A DNA stretch of 64,000 nucleotides from Adineta steineri (Eukaryota > Rotifera > Eurotatoria > Adinetida > Adinetidae), in contig CAJNOI010000055.1 of the NCBI GenBank assembly GCA_905250115.1, forward strand, positions 399,320 to 463,319, written 5' to 3'. Below the pieces are notes generated by a model. That model had not been told where the DNA came from. It ran no database searches and was given only the letters and a program-made list of their open reading frames with translations. Each line of letters starts with the position of its first letter. Position 1 is the stretch's first letter. Shown here in pieces: positions 10,901-24,318 of the stretch. A program made the position numbers and the translations under genes.

Positions 10901-12673
10901 AATTCTTGATCATTTTGATGATTTATTTCCTAATGAAACAACAATTACCGATGCAAATATTATATTAGCTACACAAAAATTATCACTTTGTAAGTTAAAT
11001 TATTCTTTTTTTATTCAGTAAAAAAATATTTCATTTAATAAATTTTAGCTATACGTGAATTATTTAATCGTACTCAACAAATTCATAAACAATTTATTAT
11101 TATTCCTATTGTAAAACAAATAACTAATATTCATCGACAATTTACTGAGGAAACACCTTTATTTGCTTCACAAATATTGACGATTGAACCATTGAATATT
11201 GTAACTTATTTCATTAATTATAAATTTCTATATATATTTTTCTTTTAAATCATTAGATTCAACGAACATCAATTATTAAACAATTAATTGAAAATAAAAA
11301 ACAAACTATATCGGATACACTTTTACATTCTATTGTCAATCGAACTGAATCATTTGTAATTAAAGATTTATATACATTAATTGATAATGCTTTATTACAT
11401 TCGTGGATGAGTTTTGGTAAGACAATCATTAATAAATTATTTTCTCATACTATGAAATGACATTTTAGAAGATAGACAGTTATCAAATATTGATTTTGAT
11501 TATGCATTTGATGAATTCAAACCTATTAGTGTTAAATTACTTGATGATGATAAAAAGAAAACTAGTCAAACAACATTACATTGGTCGGATATAGGTGGTA
11601 TGGTTGATCTTAAACAAGAACTTATTCAAACAGTTCAATGGCGTTTTGAAGTAAAAACTAGAATTTTTTTTTGAACTAATCTAAGAATATTCTTATCTAG
11701 CATTCAAATTATTTTGCAAATGCACCTATACGATTAATATCTGGTGTTCTTCTCTATGGTCCATCTGGTTGTGGTAAAACTCTTCTTGCTCAAACATTAG
11801 CAAACGAATGTAAAGTCAATTTCATACAAGTTAAAGTAAATATTTTCAATCGTATTAATTCATAATCTAATAGAAAATTCTAGGGTCCAGAATTATTAAA
11901 TAAATATGTTGGATCAAGTGAACAAAATATTCGAGATTTATTTAATCGAGCACGATCAGTTACACCGTGTATTATTCTATTTGATGAATTTGAAGCTCTT
12001 GTACCACGGTAATCGGAGATTATATATATTCATTAAGCAAATTTAATCTATTTTAGACGTGGTCGAGATTCTGCTGGTGTTACTGATCGAGTTGTCAATC
12101 AATTATTAACTGAATTAGATGGTGTTGAAAGTCTTGGAGGTAAATATTTTTAATTTTCAAAAAAAATTATTTTATAAATTTTTCTTAGATATTGTTGTTA
12201 TTGCTGCAACATCTCGGCCGGATTTAATTGATCCAGCTTTATTACGTCCAGGTCGTTTAGATAAACATTTATATGTTGGTTTTCCATCGAAATTAGATAT
12301 AATATCAATATTAAAAATTTGGACAAAAAAAATTCAATTAGCAAATAATATTAAATTCGAAGACGAAACATTTTTGTCACATTGTGAAATGTATACTGGT
12401 GCGGATATAAAAGCATTGGTTTATAATGCTCAATTAGCTGCATTTGATGAATATCAATCTAAACAATCCATAATTATTCATAAACATCATTTAATGTCAG
12501 CTATTAAACAAACACCTTATTCAATACCAGTACATATGCGTAATGCCAATGAACATTTGTAAGTAGAAATTAATTTATAAAGAAATTTTTTCTAAAAATT
12601 TTCTTCTATTTTCAGTTATCAAAATTGGAGAAAACCTATTGCAATCGATCGGCAAACGACATCTTTAGCTTGA
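7917..12673 (+). CDS. PEX1: Peroxisome biogenesis factor 1 (PEX1), multi-exon
   Basis: Spliced gene with many short introns. Read exons include 7917-8032, one near 8111-8227, 8281-8364, 8684-8794, 8849-9297, 9342-9675, 9734-9932, 10607-10989, then several to the last (12617-12673). The N-terminal half keeps the PEX1 landmarks DDWEIL (near 8345) and a following QIRI..IFPIWI segment. D1 has the P-loop GRSGSGKK (near 10722) and [11 protein letters not shown]2 has [10 protein letters not shown] (near 11760), [14 protein letters not shown] (near 11970) and [17 protein letters not shown] (near 12215), then [16 protein letters not shown], all diagnostic of PEX1 D2. With PEX6, PEX1 forms the AAA motor that extracts ubiquitinated PEX5 from the peroxisomal membrane. 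The two largest introns (about 8365-8683 and 9933-10606) hold transposon-derived sequence. D1 has lost the usual Ser/Thr of Walker A. Confidence 0.9.
8595..8632. repeat. Degenerate end related to the 10312-10392 element
   Basis: AAGTGTGTTTAATAGAGCGG followed by GGCGCCCACC resembles the right end of the 10312-10392 element read on the minus strand (CAGTGTTTTATCTAGCGGG, then GGCGCCCACC). It lies in the PEX1 intron after the DDWEIL exon. I could not find the other terminus or a target-site duplication, so this is probably a decayed copy. Confidence 0.4.
10312..10392. mobile_element. 81 bp hAT-type MITE in a PEX1 intron
   Basis: Terminal inverted repeats TAGTATTTTATCTAG (left) and CAGTGTTTTATCTAG (right, reverse complement) match 13 of 15. 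They are flanked by a perfect 8 bp direct repeat GAAAGACT at 10304-10311 and 10393-10400. Eight-base duplications with CAGTG-like ends are the hallmark of hAT transposons. It has no coding capacity. The inner part is GC-rich (GGCGCC core), which sets it apart from the host intron. Confidence 0.85.
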
Positions 12674-13418
12674 TTTTTTTGTTATCTTTTTTTGATTCCG
12701 ATAATAAACGAAAACAATGTTTTTCTTTTCAGATAAGCTTGTTATTGTTAAAATACTGAATCGTTTTCGTTTTTTTTGCGTCGTTCTTTCAATAAAAATA
12801 TTCAAGCTGTTAGAGAGAAGCTTCTAGACGTTTCTCCAAATGAAAAAATACATAAGATAAATCAAATCATGAATGTTTTATTTTATAACTTTTATCTTAA
12901 TAAAATCATAACTTATGTATTTAAGAAAAAAGAAAGAGAAGTTTATTGTGTGTGTATATGGTTTGTTTTTTTTTCCATGGTTTTTTTTTTGTTAAACGTA
13001 TGCAAGTTTTTTCTTCGTTTTTCTACACAAGACATACAATGCCGATAACACATGAATAGACAAAAGAATAAGACGAACAGTTGAAGAAGAAAATGAATAA
13101 ACAGCTAATGAGAAAAAAAAAGTGATTACAACCAACACACACACACAAAGAGATAAAGAGAGAAGAAGAAGAAGAAGAAGAAGAAAAAAAAACAGAAGAA
13201 AGTTGACATCGACGAACGAATAAAAATATAAAGAAGCGCAGTTGATAGAAGTGTTAAGAGAAAGAAGAAAAAAAGAAAAAAAAAAAGAGAAAAAAATGTT
13301 TTGTTTTTTTTTAATGTTGTTTTGTCAATTTGGTTGGTGACCGGTTGTATGCGTGTGTGTGTGTGTGTGTTGTACACAGACAGAAAAAAAAATGTGGGAA
13401 GTGTTATACGAAACAATT
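12674..13418. other. Low-complexity spacer between convergent genes
   Basis: Between the PEX1 stop and the 14-3-3 stop, so it holds both 3' ends. Contents are T-rich runs, a GAA/AGA microsatellite near 13160-13185, purine-rich A/G stretches up to about 13300 and a GT microsatellite near 13350-13370. Open frames here come from these repeats and are not credible genes. Confidence 0.7.
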
Positions 13419-14400
<982 letters not shown>

Positions 14401-15594
14401 GATTATTGATTAGATTTGGCTTGATGAAATGATATTTGCTAGTAAAGATAGATCTAGAAAAAATCAAACAAGATACAATCTTTTTTTTCTTCTGTGTTAT
14501 GAGATGAAAGAACTAGTGGTATAATTGAGCAAAAGATCGCCGTATGTTTGCCCGTTCTCAGAATATGTCAGGCTTAGAATAAGGATGCGCGTATGTGAGC
14601 ATAAAAATAGACTAAAACTATTTATTTGCCTCTCTTTTTCTCTCTCGTCTCTCGGACGCGCTTACATCGGCAGTAGCAGCGAGCAAAGAGTGCTAGACAC
14701 ATACAGGACAAGACGAACGTTGTGATTAGTCATTCGGACGAACAGAACGAACATAGGACGGAGAATAATATATATTGTATGAGGCAGCGTCATTGCTTAG
14801 CAACTAAATAAGACAGACACGAACGAGATTGAAGAGATGTCATGATAGATGACGTTAGTAAAATAAAATTTATATATGACTCATAATGAGCCATACGTTC
14901 AATGCGTGATACAGCGCGTTTTTGTCTATTAATCAAGCGTCGCGACTAAATATGTATGCTTCACTTTGAAGAAATTTTGTTCAAATAAGAAGTGTAAAAT
15001 GAGAATTTGTTCAACATATAAAACCATACAAATGAACTTTCTTTTATTTTCGATTATTCGGTTCAACAAATTGATATCTATTTGAATCTTTTCATAATTA
15101 CATCTATGTCAATTCATATCTAAATCAATTCTCACTAATAAGTTATTAATAAAATGTACATAAAGAACAGAATACTTTTTAATTACTCTCTTCAATATTT
15201 AACAAAACATATGTTTCTATTGATTGTACAAAAGAAATCTATTTTTGATCATTGAATGATTATAATCAACATAAATAATTGTGTTTTTTGTGTATTCATT
15301 GAATAAATAGTATAGTCATTGTTGAACTATTAATTCCACTCAATTGAAAGTCTTTTTTTTCTGTATATTATTTTAAGAAGAATAAATCAGCTTCTTTTTT
15401 TTTCCTATGCTTTTTTATTTCTGAAACAAAGAACAAAATAACATCTCACATTCATGGAAAAAACGAAAAACTACAATAGTTTTAGAAAATGAAAAAAAAG
15501 AGAGGCTTTCTTGTTTATTTTTTTTCTTTTTAAGTTGAACTACTAGAACATTTAATATAATATAAAGAAAACAAACGACTATCACAGATTAATT
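14401..15594. other. Intergenic region upstream of 14-3-3
   Basis: The first ~400 bases upstream of the 14-3-3 start are less AT-rich (for example CGAACGAACATAGGACGG near 14740) and are the likely promoter. The rest is AT-rich. No exon, tRNA or transposon terminus was recognised. Confidence 0.5.
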
Positions 15595-18500
15595 TTATGA
15601 TACAGATTCATTTTGTGTATCATCTTTTATTGTTGTATTCGTTGTTGATGGATCATTTTCACCAAAATCAATTGTCCCATCGATTGTCATCGATGTTGTT
15701 GATGGTGATGAATTGTTTACAGTTGCATTTGCTGTATCAGAATATTGTTGTGTACTATTTGCTTGAGGAATACCAATTGGTGATGTTAATTGTTGATCAT
15801 TTACTGTAAATGGCGTTTCGGCATTTGACATATAATCATCAGCTGCTATAGCTGAATCAAATGAAATTGGTAATGTTTCATGTTTCTTTTCAGTATCTGT
15901 TTCTTTCTAAAAAAAGAGATTTATTTCAAAATATATTTAATATTCAGTTTTTAAACAACTATCGTTAATTATTATATCCCAAATGAAACTAGTCTATCAG
16001 AATGATATTAAAAAAGAATTTCTGTTTTGACAGCTATGATATCAATATTTTACCGTATAAATAACTTCTATAGAGTAATCGTTGGATATTCTATTTATCA
16101 CGATATATGAATGATTTCTTACTTGATTATCATTATCTGATTGATAGAGATCATTGACAATTTCATTATTATTTCGAAATAACATTACTAACATACACGA
16201 ATTATCTTGATCATTTTGAACTGTTATTGTAACATTTTCAGTTGGAGTAATATTTTTAATAATTTCTTCAATTGCTTTTTTTTGATTTTCTTCTTTAACA
16301 CCATATAGACGACATTTTTGTGCTAATGGTGATTGTTTTAATAATTCGTCATTATTTAATAAATAAATATCATCATTGCTTTTATTGACAAGAATATTTC
16401 CATAATCAATACATTGTACATCATAATTCTCATTATTAATTGAAAGAATTTTTCCACGAAAATATTTTTCTTGTTCATTATCAAATACAATACATAAATC
16501 ATTTATATTCCATTGATTTGATGTTTGATGTTCACCTTTATATGTTTCTAATAATTCACACATTTCACAAATAAGTGTATCACTATCAGGTAATATATGA
16601 ATATAAAAACAATCTTTATTTGTACCTGATATATTTGCATTTAATGTTCTTGGTTGATTATTATATATTTGATTATCATTTTCAGAAAATTTTATACGTA
16701 TTATAGATTGATTTTCATTAATGAAATAAAAATCAATTGTTTCATTTTGTTTCTCTTCAATTAATGGCAGAACAGATTTTGTCCATGTTTGAGATGTTTG
16801 ATTTTCTAAAGAATATTTATGAGCTTGTGCTTCAATTTGTTTTAATTCATCAGGATAAGAAAATAAATGATCAACAGGTACATTTTCATCAAGATTTCCA
16901 TAATCAAGAAAGTAAACAGCATATGTTTTTGCTGTATCTGAATATGATTCGATACGAGCACGATAATAACTTCCATCATCGGCAAATTGAGCAATAATAT
17001 GATCACCAATTTCATATGAAGAGTTATGATTATTTTCTTGAACGGCATTATCAATTAATTCATTTATTCGTTCCATAGTTGATACAGAATCAGGTGATAA
17101 TTGTAAATAAACAACTGGATTAATTTTATCAAAATATGTTAAAGTACCTTGGCGATATTTTGTTGGATTAGCTAAAATATAAAGTAAGAGATTTGAATTA
17201 AGACATTTTCAGCTGATATTTCGCGTATAAGTAGAATCAGATGATACTAGAAAAATTCGGGGACCTTTCGCCATTCTTCTCGAAATATGAGCATTTTGCT
17301 GAACTTACCAGCTATGAGAAGAGGTTTACTAAAAAACTAAACTATTGAAATTTCGCTGGCACATAGGTCCTATAATCACTATATGACTCTAAGGACCTCA
17401 GCTAAAACGAATGCATCTCTTAAAAAATTGAGTTTTTAATAAATCTTTCGTCATAACTGATAGGTTCAGTAAACCATAATTCGACAAGAAAGGCGAAGGG
17501 TCTGTATCCTTTGAAAACTTTTCTATTACCGTCTCAAGAGGTCTAAATCAATTCGGACGGTTCACTCGTTAGCTAAACTTTGATCAGTGCCAGTGAAAAT
17601 TTAGTAGACTTTCGCTACTATTGATTAAGAATGGGGAAACCAAAATTCCTTTAATCTTCTCTAGTAAGACCGCCTCACCCACACCCTCAAGAACAATATG
17701 ATGCTATTCGTGCTCGTTTCTTTCAAACAATTAATTATCTACCTTCAGTTTCTGATTCACTCTTTTTTCGTTTAATATTCGTTGCTACAGTTAATGAATT
17801 TCCAACAGGTGATAAAATTTGATCATTATTTCTTTTACATGTTGTACTTGTTGATCTTTCTTGTTCTTTAACTGTTGCTGTTGTTGTTGTACTTGATTGA
17901 TCATCCATATCAACACTTGTATCATTTTTATCATTTACTATTGATTGATTGGAAAATTTTTCATTAAAACATTCTCCATTAGTATAAATTTTAACATGAA
18001 ATACATTCATATTTTTATTAATAATAGAATATTCAACTAAATTCGATTCTAAATATTCTTCAAGTTGTTTAAATGCATTATCTAAATCATTTTCCGAAAT
18101 ATTATATAATTCACATTGTTTAGCTTGATATGAATGTTTTTTTAATTCTTCATTACATTTTTTTAATGAATTTTTTGGACATATATACGTATTTCCAAAA
18201 TCAACAAAATAAACTTGAACATTTTCACCTAAATCTTCTTGAATTAATGCACGATATGGTGCATCTTCAAATGTTGATACAACCATTGAATTAATAGAAA
18301 TTTCATCGGACGATAATTCATCATTAGCATTTGTTACTCCATCATTAATTATCTCCATTATTTTTTCATCATCTTGAATATAAAATTGATGTTTATCAAA
18401 ATCAATATAAACAATAAGACCTTTGATTTTATTGTCTGATTTCTTTTGAATAGCATTATTTTCTAACATTAAATTTTCAATATCATCTGATCGAAGAATA

Positions 18501-21500
18501 TATTTATCATTAGAAAGATTTTTTTCAAGTTTGCCATTAAATACTTTTTCAGCACATTTTTCAATAAGTTCGTCTTTATTAAATTTTTCATTAACTAAAA
18601 GAAGAAAATAGAAAAAAAGGAAAAATAGATTCTTCGATTTACCTTCAACATTTGGTAATGTACAATGATATGCATATGGTGGTTTTTCACAAAATTTTTT
18701 TGATATCTGTCGAATTGATTGTTTATTAATATCGAGTGTATCACCAAAATCAACAAAACGAACATTTGTTTTAATTAAACTAACTGATAGAATAATAGCA
18801 CGATACCAACAATTATCTGAATGTTTAGCTAAACAAATTTGATTTGGTTTAAAAGAATCTGAATCTAATTCAGGTGCATCTTTATATTCAGATTGTAAAT
18901 CTTTGGATAATTGTTCTAATTCATTAGCTTTGGAATATGATTGAATAAAAAAATCATTTGGTGTTTCGACATGACTGATAGCAAATTGAAATGTTTCTTT
19001 AGGAATTTCATTGTCAATAAAACGATCACCAGATTCGAATGATTTAGTAGCGGATCTAATACTGCCCCAACCAGTAAATGGTTTTGTTGAATCATCATTA
19101 TTATTATTATTCTGATCTCTAAAACCACCAGATCGTCCACCTCGATCACCACCTCGACCTTTAAAAATGAATAATTTAGTTCATATAAATAGAAAACAAT
19201 TAGATTACAATAGATAATTACCTCCTCGTTGGCCACCACGATCACTAAATCCGCCACGATCACTGAATCCGCCGCGATCACTAAATCCACCACGTTCACT
19301 AAAACCACCGCGGTTACCAAAACCACCACGATCACTAAAACCACCACGATCACCAAAACCACCACGTTCACTAAAACCACCACGTTCACTAAATCCACCA
19401 CGATCACTAAATCCGCCTCTTCGTGGTGCGTTATCTCGACTACCATCTCTACCACGATAGCTTTGAAATCCATTACCTCGTCCTCCTCGTTCACTATTAT
19501 TAAATCCACCACGGCCTAAAATTTTTCGCAAATATTAAAGTAGAATTTTAACAAAAATTTTCGTACTAGCGAATCCTTGTGATCGTTGTCCATTATCATT
19601 ATCATTTTGATCGTCATTAAAATTATTTCGATTTCCACTATTATGATCTTGGAAGCCTCCAGTGCGACCTAAGCAAAACTATTGATTATAAATAATTAAT
19701 TCAATCAAGTACTCACCACCTCGTTCAGTAAAACCACCTCGATCAGCAAAACCACCACGATCTAAATATAACAAAAAAAAGAAGAATGAAAATAATCATT
19801 TTTGTATAATTTCTTACTGCCAGATCCTCCTGATCGTTGTCCATTATTTTCATTATTATTACGATCATCAAAACCAGCACGACCTAGTTGAGAAACAAAA
19901 TCAAGTTTGTATCTTAATAATTTTATTATTTTACAACTTACCTCCTCGATCAGCAAATCTGCTACCACCACCACCACGACCTTTAAAATAAAAAAAAGAG
20001 AATAATAAAAGGTTATGCAAATGAATATAGTTTTAGACGAGCTAATATTTTCTTTATGTATAATTATCTTCCTATGAAAGACAATCTTGTAATATTTATT
20101 ATCGCCTGTGGAGAAAGGAAAATAATGAATATAAGTTTCTACCCCTATTCAATATAATATTTCTTTTAGATCATATTTCACAATTAAACTAAGATACTAG
20201 TTTTACGAAGTAGTTGCATAATTCGTCGATTCTGATATTTGTCATAGAGATTCTTTTCATATATCAGTTAGGAATAGAAAACTTCAATGGTTTATTTCGT
20301 ATTTCTTACTGGCAAAATTTGTTGAACGTTGTCCACCATTTTCATTTTCATTGTCATCATTATTTCGACTGAAAGTTCGACCTTGAAAACCATTTCGATC
20401 TAATTCAAAAAACATTTTTATTATTTTATTAAGAAAAAATAAATGAAATTTTTACTTCCTCGATCAGCAAAACCACCTCCACGATTATTTCCACTTCTTG
20501 GTTCATCATTAGAAAAACCTTCATTTCGATTACGTTGTTCATCATTATTAAATTCTCGACCTTATATTTCAAAAAAAGAAAACAACTTGAATATTTATTC
20601 TTAAATTTCTTTACCATATGGACGATTTTGTTCAGTTGGTGTTTGTTGATTTTCATTTGTTCCTCTTAATATCGGCTCCTCTTGTTGTTGTGGTCGTGAA
20701 AAACGTGTTGATGGTTCACTTGCAGTAGGTTGATTTACTGCAAATCGACCTGGTTGTGCACGTGTTCCTCCTGTTAATAATTTTTGTGGTGCACGTAAAT
20801 CATCATTTGTTCGTTGTACATTCATATCCTGTTGAACTTTTGTATTATGTATTCTAAATAAATTTATTCTCTCAATGCAAAAAAAGAATATTCGAAATAA
20901 ATATCTTACTCAAGTGATTGAATTGCCTGTGCAACCTAAAATAAAACAAAAGATTTTTATTTGTTTAAAAGAAAAAATGATTAATTATACCACTGGAATA
21001 GTATCATTTGAAAGAAGAACTTGATTAACTAATAAATCAGATACTTTAACTTCAACAGGATAAAATCCATTTATTGCAGCTCCTTGCAGAGTAATTTGAA
21101 CCACTTGCTTAAGAATCATTTTTTTAAATTTACGTGTGATAGTAGCTGTACTAGACTAATATAAAAGAAAAATCATTTTATTTTATTTTAAATAGAAAAT
21201 CTTTCTTACAGATTCATCATAATTATGTAAACGAAATGATTGTGCAAATGCTGGTATGGTTAAATATCTTTTATCAAGTTGTAATAATTCTGATGTGTCT
21301 ACAATAATTTCATCACCACGATCAACAAGTCTAACTAATACTCTTGATTCTGATTCACGATGTCTAAATGAAAAGAAAAAGATTTTTTTCTTTTAAAGTC
21401 ATTAAAAAATAAGAAATTTACTTGATTATAGCACGATGATAGAAATCACCTTGTTGAATTACACATGCTCCACCATCGAATAAGAGACTAACACTTATTG

Positions 21501-24318
21501 ATTGATCGTTTACATTATTATTATTATACACATCTTCAAAATGTTTTTGAAGTGAATCTAATTCCTTTGTACGCTGTTGAGAATAACCATAGAATTCAAG
21601 AGCACTATATACGTGAGTGATGATAAAATTTCCATTCTCTAAATTAATTTTAAATCGAGATTTTCAATTTATGAATTTTTTTAATAATGAATACATACGA
21701 GGTGGAAATGGAGGACGAATCTCAGCTGATGAATCCATGGATGACCTTAATAAATTAAATTAGATTAAACATTTAATAGCTCGATATTAATCTTCTCATA
21801 AATATTCTATTAATTTTTACAATTATACATTCATACTGTTATAATGAATTTCAAGTACAATTTATAACACTATTGATGTGTGAAATAATAAAACTAAGAA
21901 AGTATCTATAAACAAACAGAATTTAGAATAATGACTCGTGCTACAGTGCAATCAATGGTTACATTTTTGAGTAAAAATGTATGAAATTTCTCTACATTTC
22001 ATATCACTACGTGACTGAGCTCATTAGAATTATGATTGATATAGAAATTGAAAATTATTAAATCCGAAAACAATCAAATCAATTGTAACTCGATTAATGC
22101 AATATCGTAATAAAAATTATTTCAAAGATATCAATAGTATCCTAAGTATAGACATAGAATAGATTACTCGTAAGTATTTTGAGTTATTAATAGTCCAAGT
22201 CAACAAGACTTCAACTTTATTTTTCTGTTCTTACGTTGTACTAGAAGCTTGTTGAACAACCGGTTTTTGTACTACATGAGTTTGAGGTTGTTGAGCTGTA
22301 CTAGTTGAATTAGTATAATAATCATTTTGTGGTGTCAATCGTTGCGATGGCTGTTGGACTGATGAAGGTAAACCTGAAAATCCAGGTGGTGCTCGTCCAA
22401 ATGATCGTTGCGGTTGATTTGCATTATAATTTGTTGGTTGAGATGTTTGCATGTTTATACGAGATGCAAGATTTTTCTGAAAAAGAAATGTTCCAAGATC
22501 TCCCACTTCTAAAAAGAGAAAAAGATATGTATATACATCGATTAATATGTATATTTTTCTTTTGAATCTGTATAGAGGTCACATGGATAAACTAATCGTT
22601 TACTATTCGAAAGAAAAGAATAAATTGAATTCAAGAATAGATAAAGAAAAAGAGATTAATCACGTTACGACGTTGTTACCCAGAATTTAATATAAATAAA
22701 CCAGAGAAGCGAAGCACTGGATAAAGATAAATAGATGACGCTGATAATCGAATTTTTATCATTTTCTTTAGTTTAGATTATATTTAAACTACAAAAGATA
22801 TTACACACGATAAAGGCATATTAGAACTTATTCTGCATGTCTTTTAATCATTCATACAGAGACTTCAACGGTTTAGTTGAATAGTAACGATCATCGCTGT
22901 ATCATATAAACAAAGAATATCATGAATTGTCGTTATTCACTTAGTTTATCATTTAGTATCAAAAAATATCAGTTATCTATCGTTGAGATTCGAAAATTTT
23001 TTTTTCATATTGTTTCTTCGCAATGATTACTCTCTCATAGACAATAGTCTAATAAATATTTTATTGATTATTATAATAACTTAATTAATGATCATCGAGT
23101 TAACAGATACCGATCTGAATACTGTAACTAAAATTTTAACTAACGAAGAACGCCACATTTTAACATGTAATATTTTAAATTGTTGATTGTTCTTCATACT
23201 AACGGAAAATTTATTTCAAATTATGCGTAATTGTCTTTACTAATGAATACTCATACATCTGATGAGTAAAATATTTCTCTCTTTATTATGAACACTTTTT
23301 ATGCAGTCCTTTTTCCAGAGGTGAAGAATTTTCGTCATATGTCCCCACGCGAAGGAGGAAATTTTTAGTTTTTGGGAAGATTCTGCACCTCTACCTCTTT
23401 CTTATTCTAAAGCCTTCTATTATTCATCTATAATAATCCAAATTTAATTCGAGATTAGCTTCTTCGTTTTACAGCCAAGTTTATATCAGTCATCTAGATT
23501 ACACATCTTGATTAAAGTTTTATACTTACTAGGAATATCAACTTGAATAATATAACAAATTTGTTCTTTAATGTCAAGGACTTTACAATGCATAACATCG
23601 CTCATAAGTGATTTACATTCATAATGTACAGGATCATCTAAATTCCATGTTGAATGTTCATTTCCATTTAATGGACATATGTCATATAAACGACATGGAA
23701 TGGCAAATGCTGGTTGACGAGTAAATTCTTGTGGTAATAGACGGATATTTGTCAATGCAATAGTTTGTTGTTCACCAAAATCAACAAAATATACGCAAAC
23801 TTCTTTTAAATTAAAATTTAAATCTTGATAAAAAATAAATAAAAATCTAATTTAGATGTAAAAGAAAGAAAATAATTAAGATTAAATCTACCTAATATAG
23901 TTGCACGATGCCATACAGCATGATTATCTTGTGCAGCAACTGCTTGATCACGTTGATATTGTTGTGTAGGTATTGATATTGATTGATAATTTTGCATAGC
24001 ACGTTGTAATTCTATTTGAAACTATAAATTAAAAAAAATAAAATTAAGTAAAATATCGTATATTATTATTATTATTACTTTTGCATGACTATCTAATTTT
24101 TGACGAAGATAAACATAGAAACGACTTGGAGTTTGATAACATAGAATTTTAACTAGATTTAATTCTATAAAGTCCAATTTTTCCATTGGTATAGCTAAAA
24201 TTAAAATGAATTTAATAAATATTTTTTGAAAAAATGAATTTTATAATAAAATACATTTATGAATAGGCATATCATTATTTTGTAATGATAAATGCTGCAA
24301 TTGACAACGTTCAGTCAT
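15595..24318 (-). CDS. Six-Tudor-domain protein with central RGG-rich linker
   Basis: Start ATG at 24318 (MTERCQLQHLSLQ); about 20 exons to the stop at 15595. Exon phases join across the two large introns (22510-23483 and 21750-22230), so I treat it as one gene. Tudor cores, in order: HAVWHRATI..VYFVDFGE (near 23.8 kb); GDFYHRAII..VRLVDRGD (21.4); NCWYRAII..VRFVDFGD (18.8); APYRALIQ..VYFVDFGN (18.2); GSYYRARI..VYFLDYGN (16.95); KYFRGKIL..VQCIDYGN (16.45). Between domains 2 and 3 lies a Gln/Pro-rich then Arg-Gly-rich linker with about ten FSDRGG-type units. Extended Tudor domains bind dimethylarginine in Piwi-class proteins and build germ-granule scaffolds in the piRNA pathway (TDRD1/TDRD6/Tudor type). 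Which TDRD it matches is unclear. The C-terminal ~80 residues are Ser/Thr/Asn-rich. No helicase, nuclease, zinc finger or KH domain was seen. Confidence 0.85.
17261..17503. repeat. Long imperfect inverted repeat (hairpin) in a Tudor-gene intron
   Basis: Left arm about 17261-17339 and right arm about 17431-17503 are imperfect reverse complements. Examples are GGACCTTTCGCCATTCTTCT against AGACCCTTCGCCTTTCTTGT, and further in GAACTTACCAGCTATGA against GAACCTATCAGTTATGA. The outer 24 nt match about 20/24; some mismatches would be G:U pairs in RNA. The loop is about 90 nt. It sits in the 17179-17738 intron, which is markedly richer in GC than its surroundings. No flanking duplication was found. 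It could be a foldback element or a hairpin-RNA source. Confidence 0.65.
19223..19425 (-). repeat. Coding minisatellite, 18 bp units encoding GGF(S/G)(D/E/N)R
   Basis: About ten head-to-tail 18-nt units within one exon of the Tudor gene encode RGGFSDRGGFSERGGFGDR-like repeats. Units differ mainly at the D/E/N codon and at third positions (CCG versus CCA on the plus strand), so they are not freshly copied. RGG repeats are substrates for PRMT5-type arginine methylation and can bind RNA. The reverse strand gives an open Thr/Lys-rich frame that is only a shadow. Confidence 0.85.
23316..23393. mobile_element. 78 bp hAT-type MITE in a Tudor-gene intron
   Basis: Ends CAGAGGTGAAGAATTTTCG (left) and TAGAGGTGCAGAATCTTCC (right, reverse complement) form terminal inverted repeats. 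Flanks CCTTTTTC (23308-23315) and CCTCTTTC (23394-23401) match 7 of 8, an aged 8 bp target duplication. The ends resemble those of the 35092-35346 element, so both probably belong to one family. It has no coding capacity. Confidence 0.7.

Noticed and set aside
18916-19512. Minus-strand 198-codon Val/Asp-rich frame
   Set aside because: It is a shifted frame of the RGG and Tudor 3 exons and runs through real introns.
19229-19519. Plus-strand Thr/Lys-rich frame
   Set aside because: It is the antisense shadow of the RGG minisatellite in the Tudor gene, with third-position pattern set by the minus-strand frame.
21709-22510. Possible split of the Tudor gene into two genes at the MDSSAE or MGDLGT methionines
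   Set aside because: Splice phases join both exons cleanly to their upstream neighbours, and the joined reading continues the first extended Tudor unit (VDIPKVGDLGTFLF).
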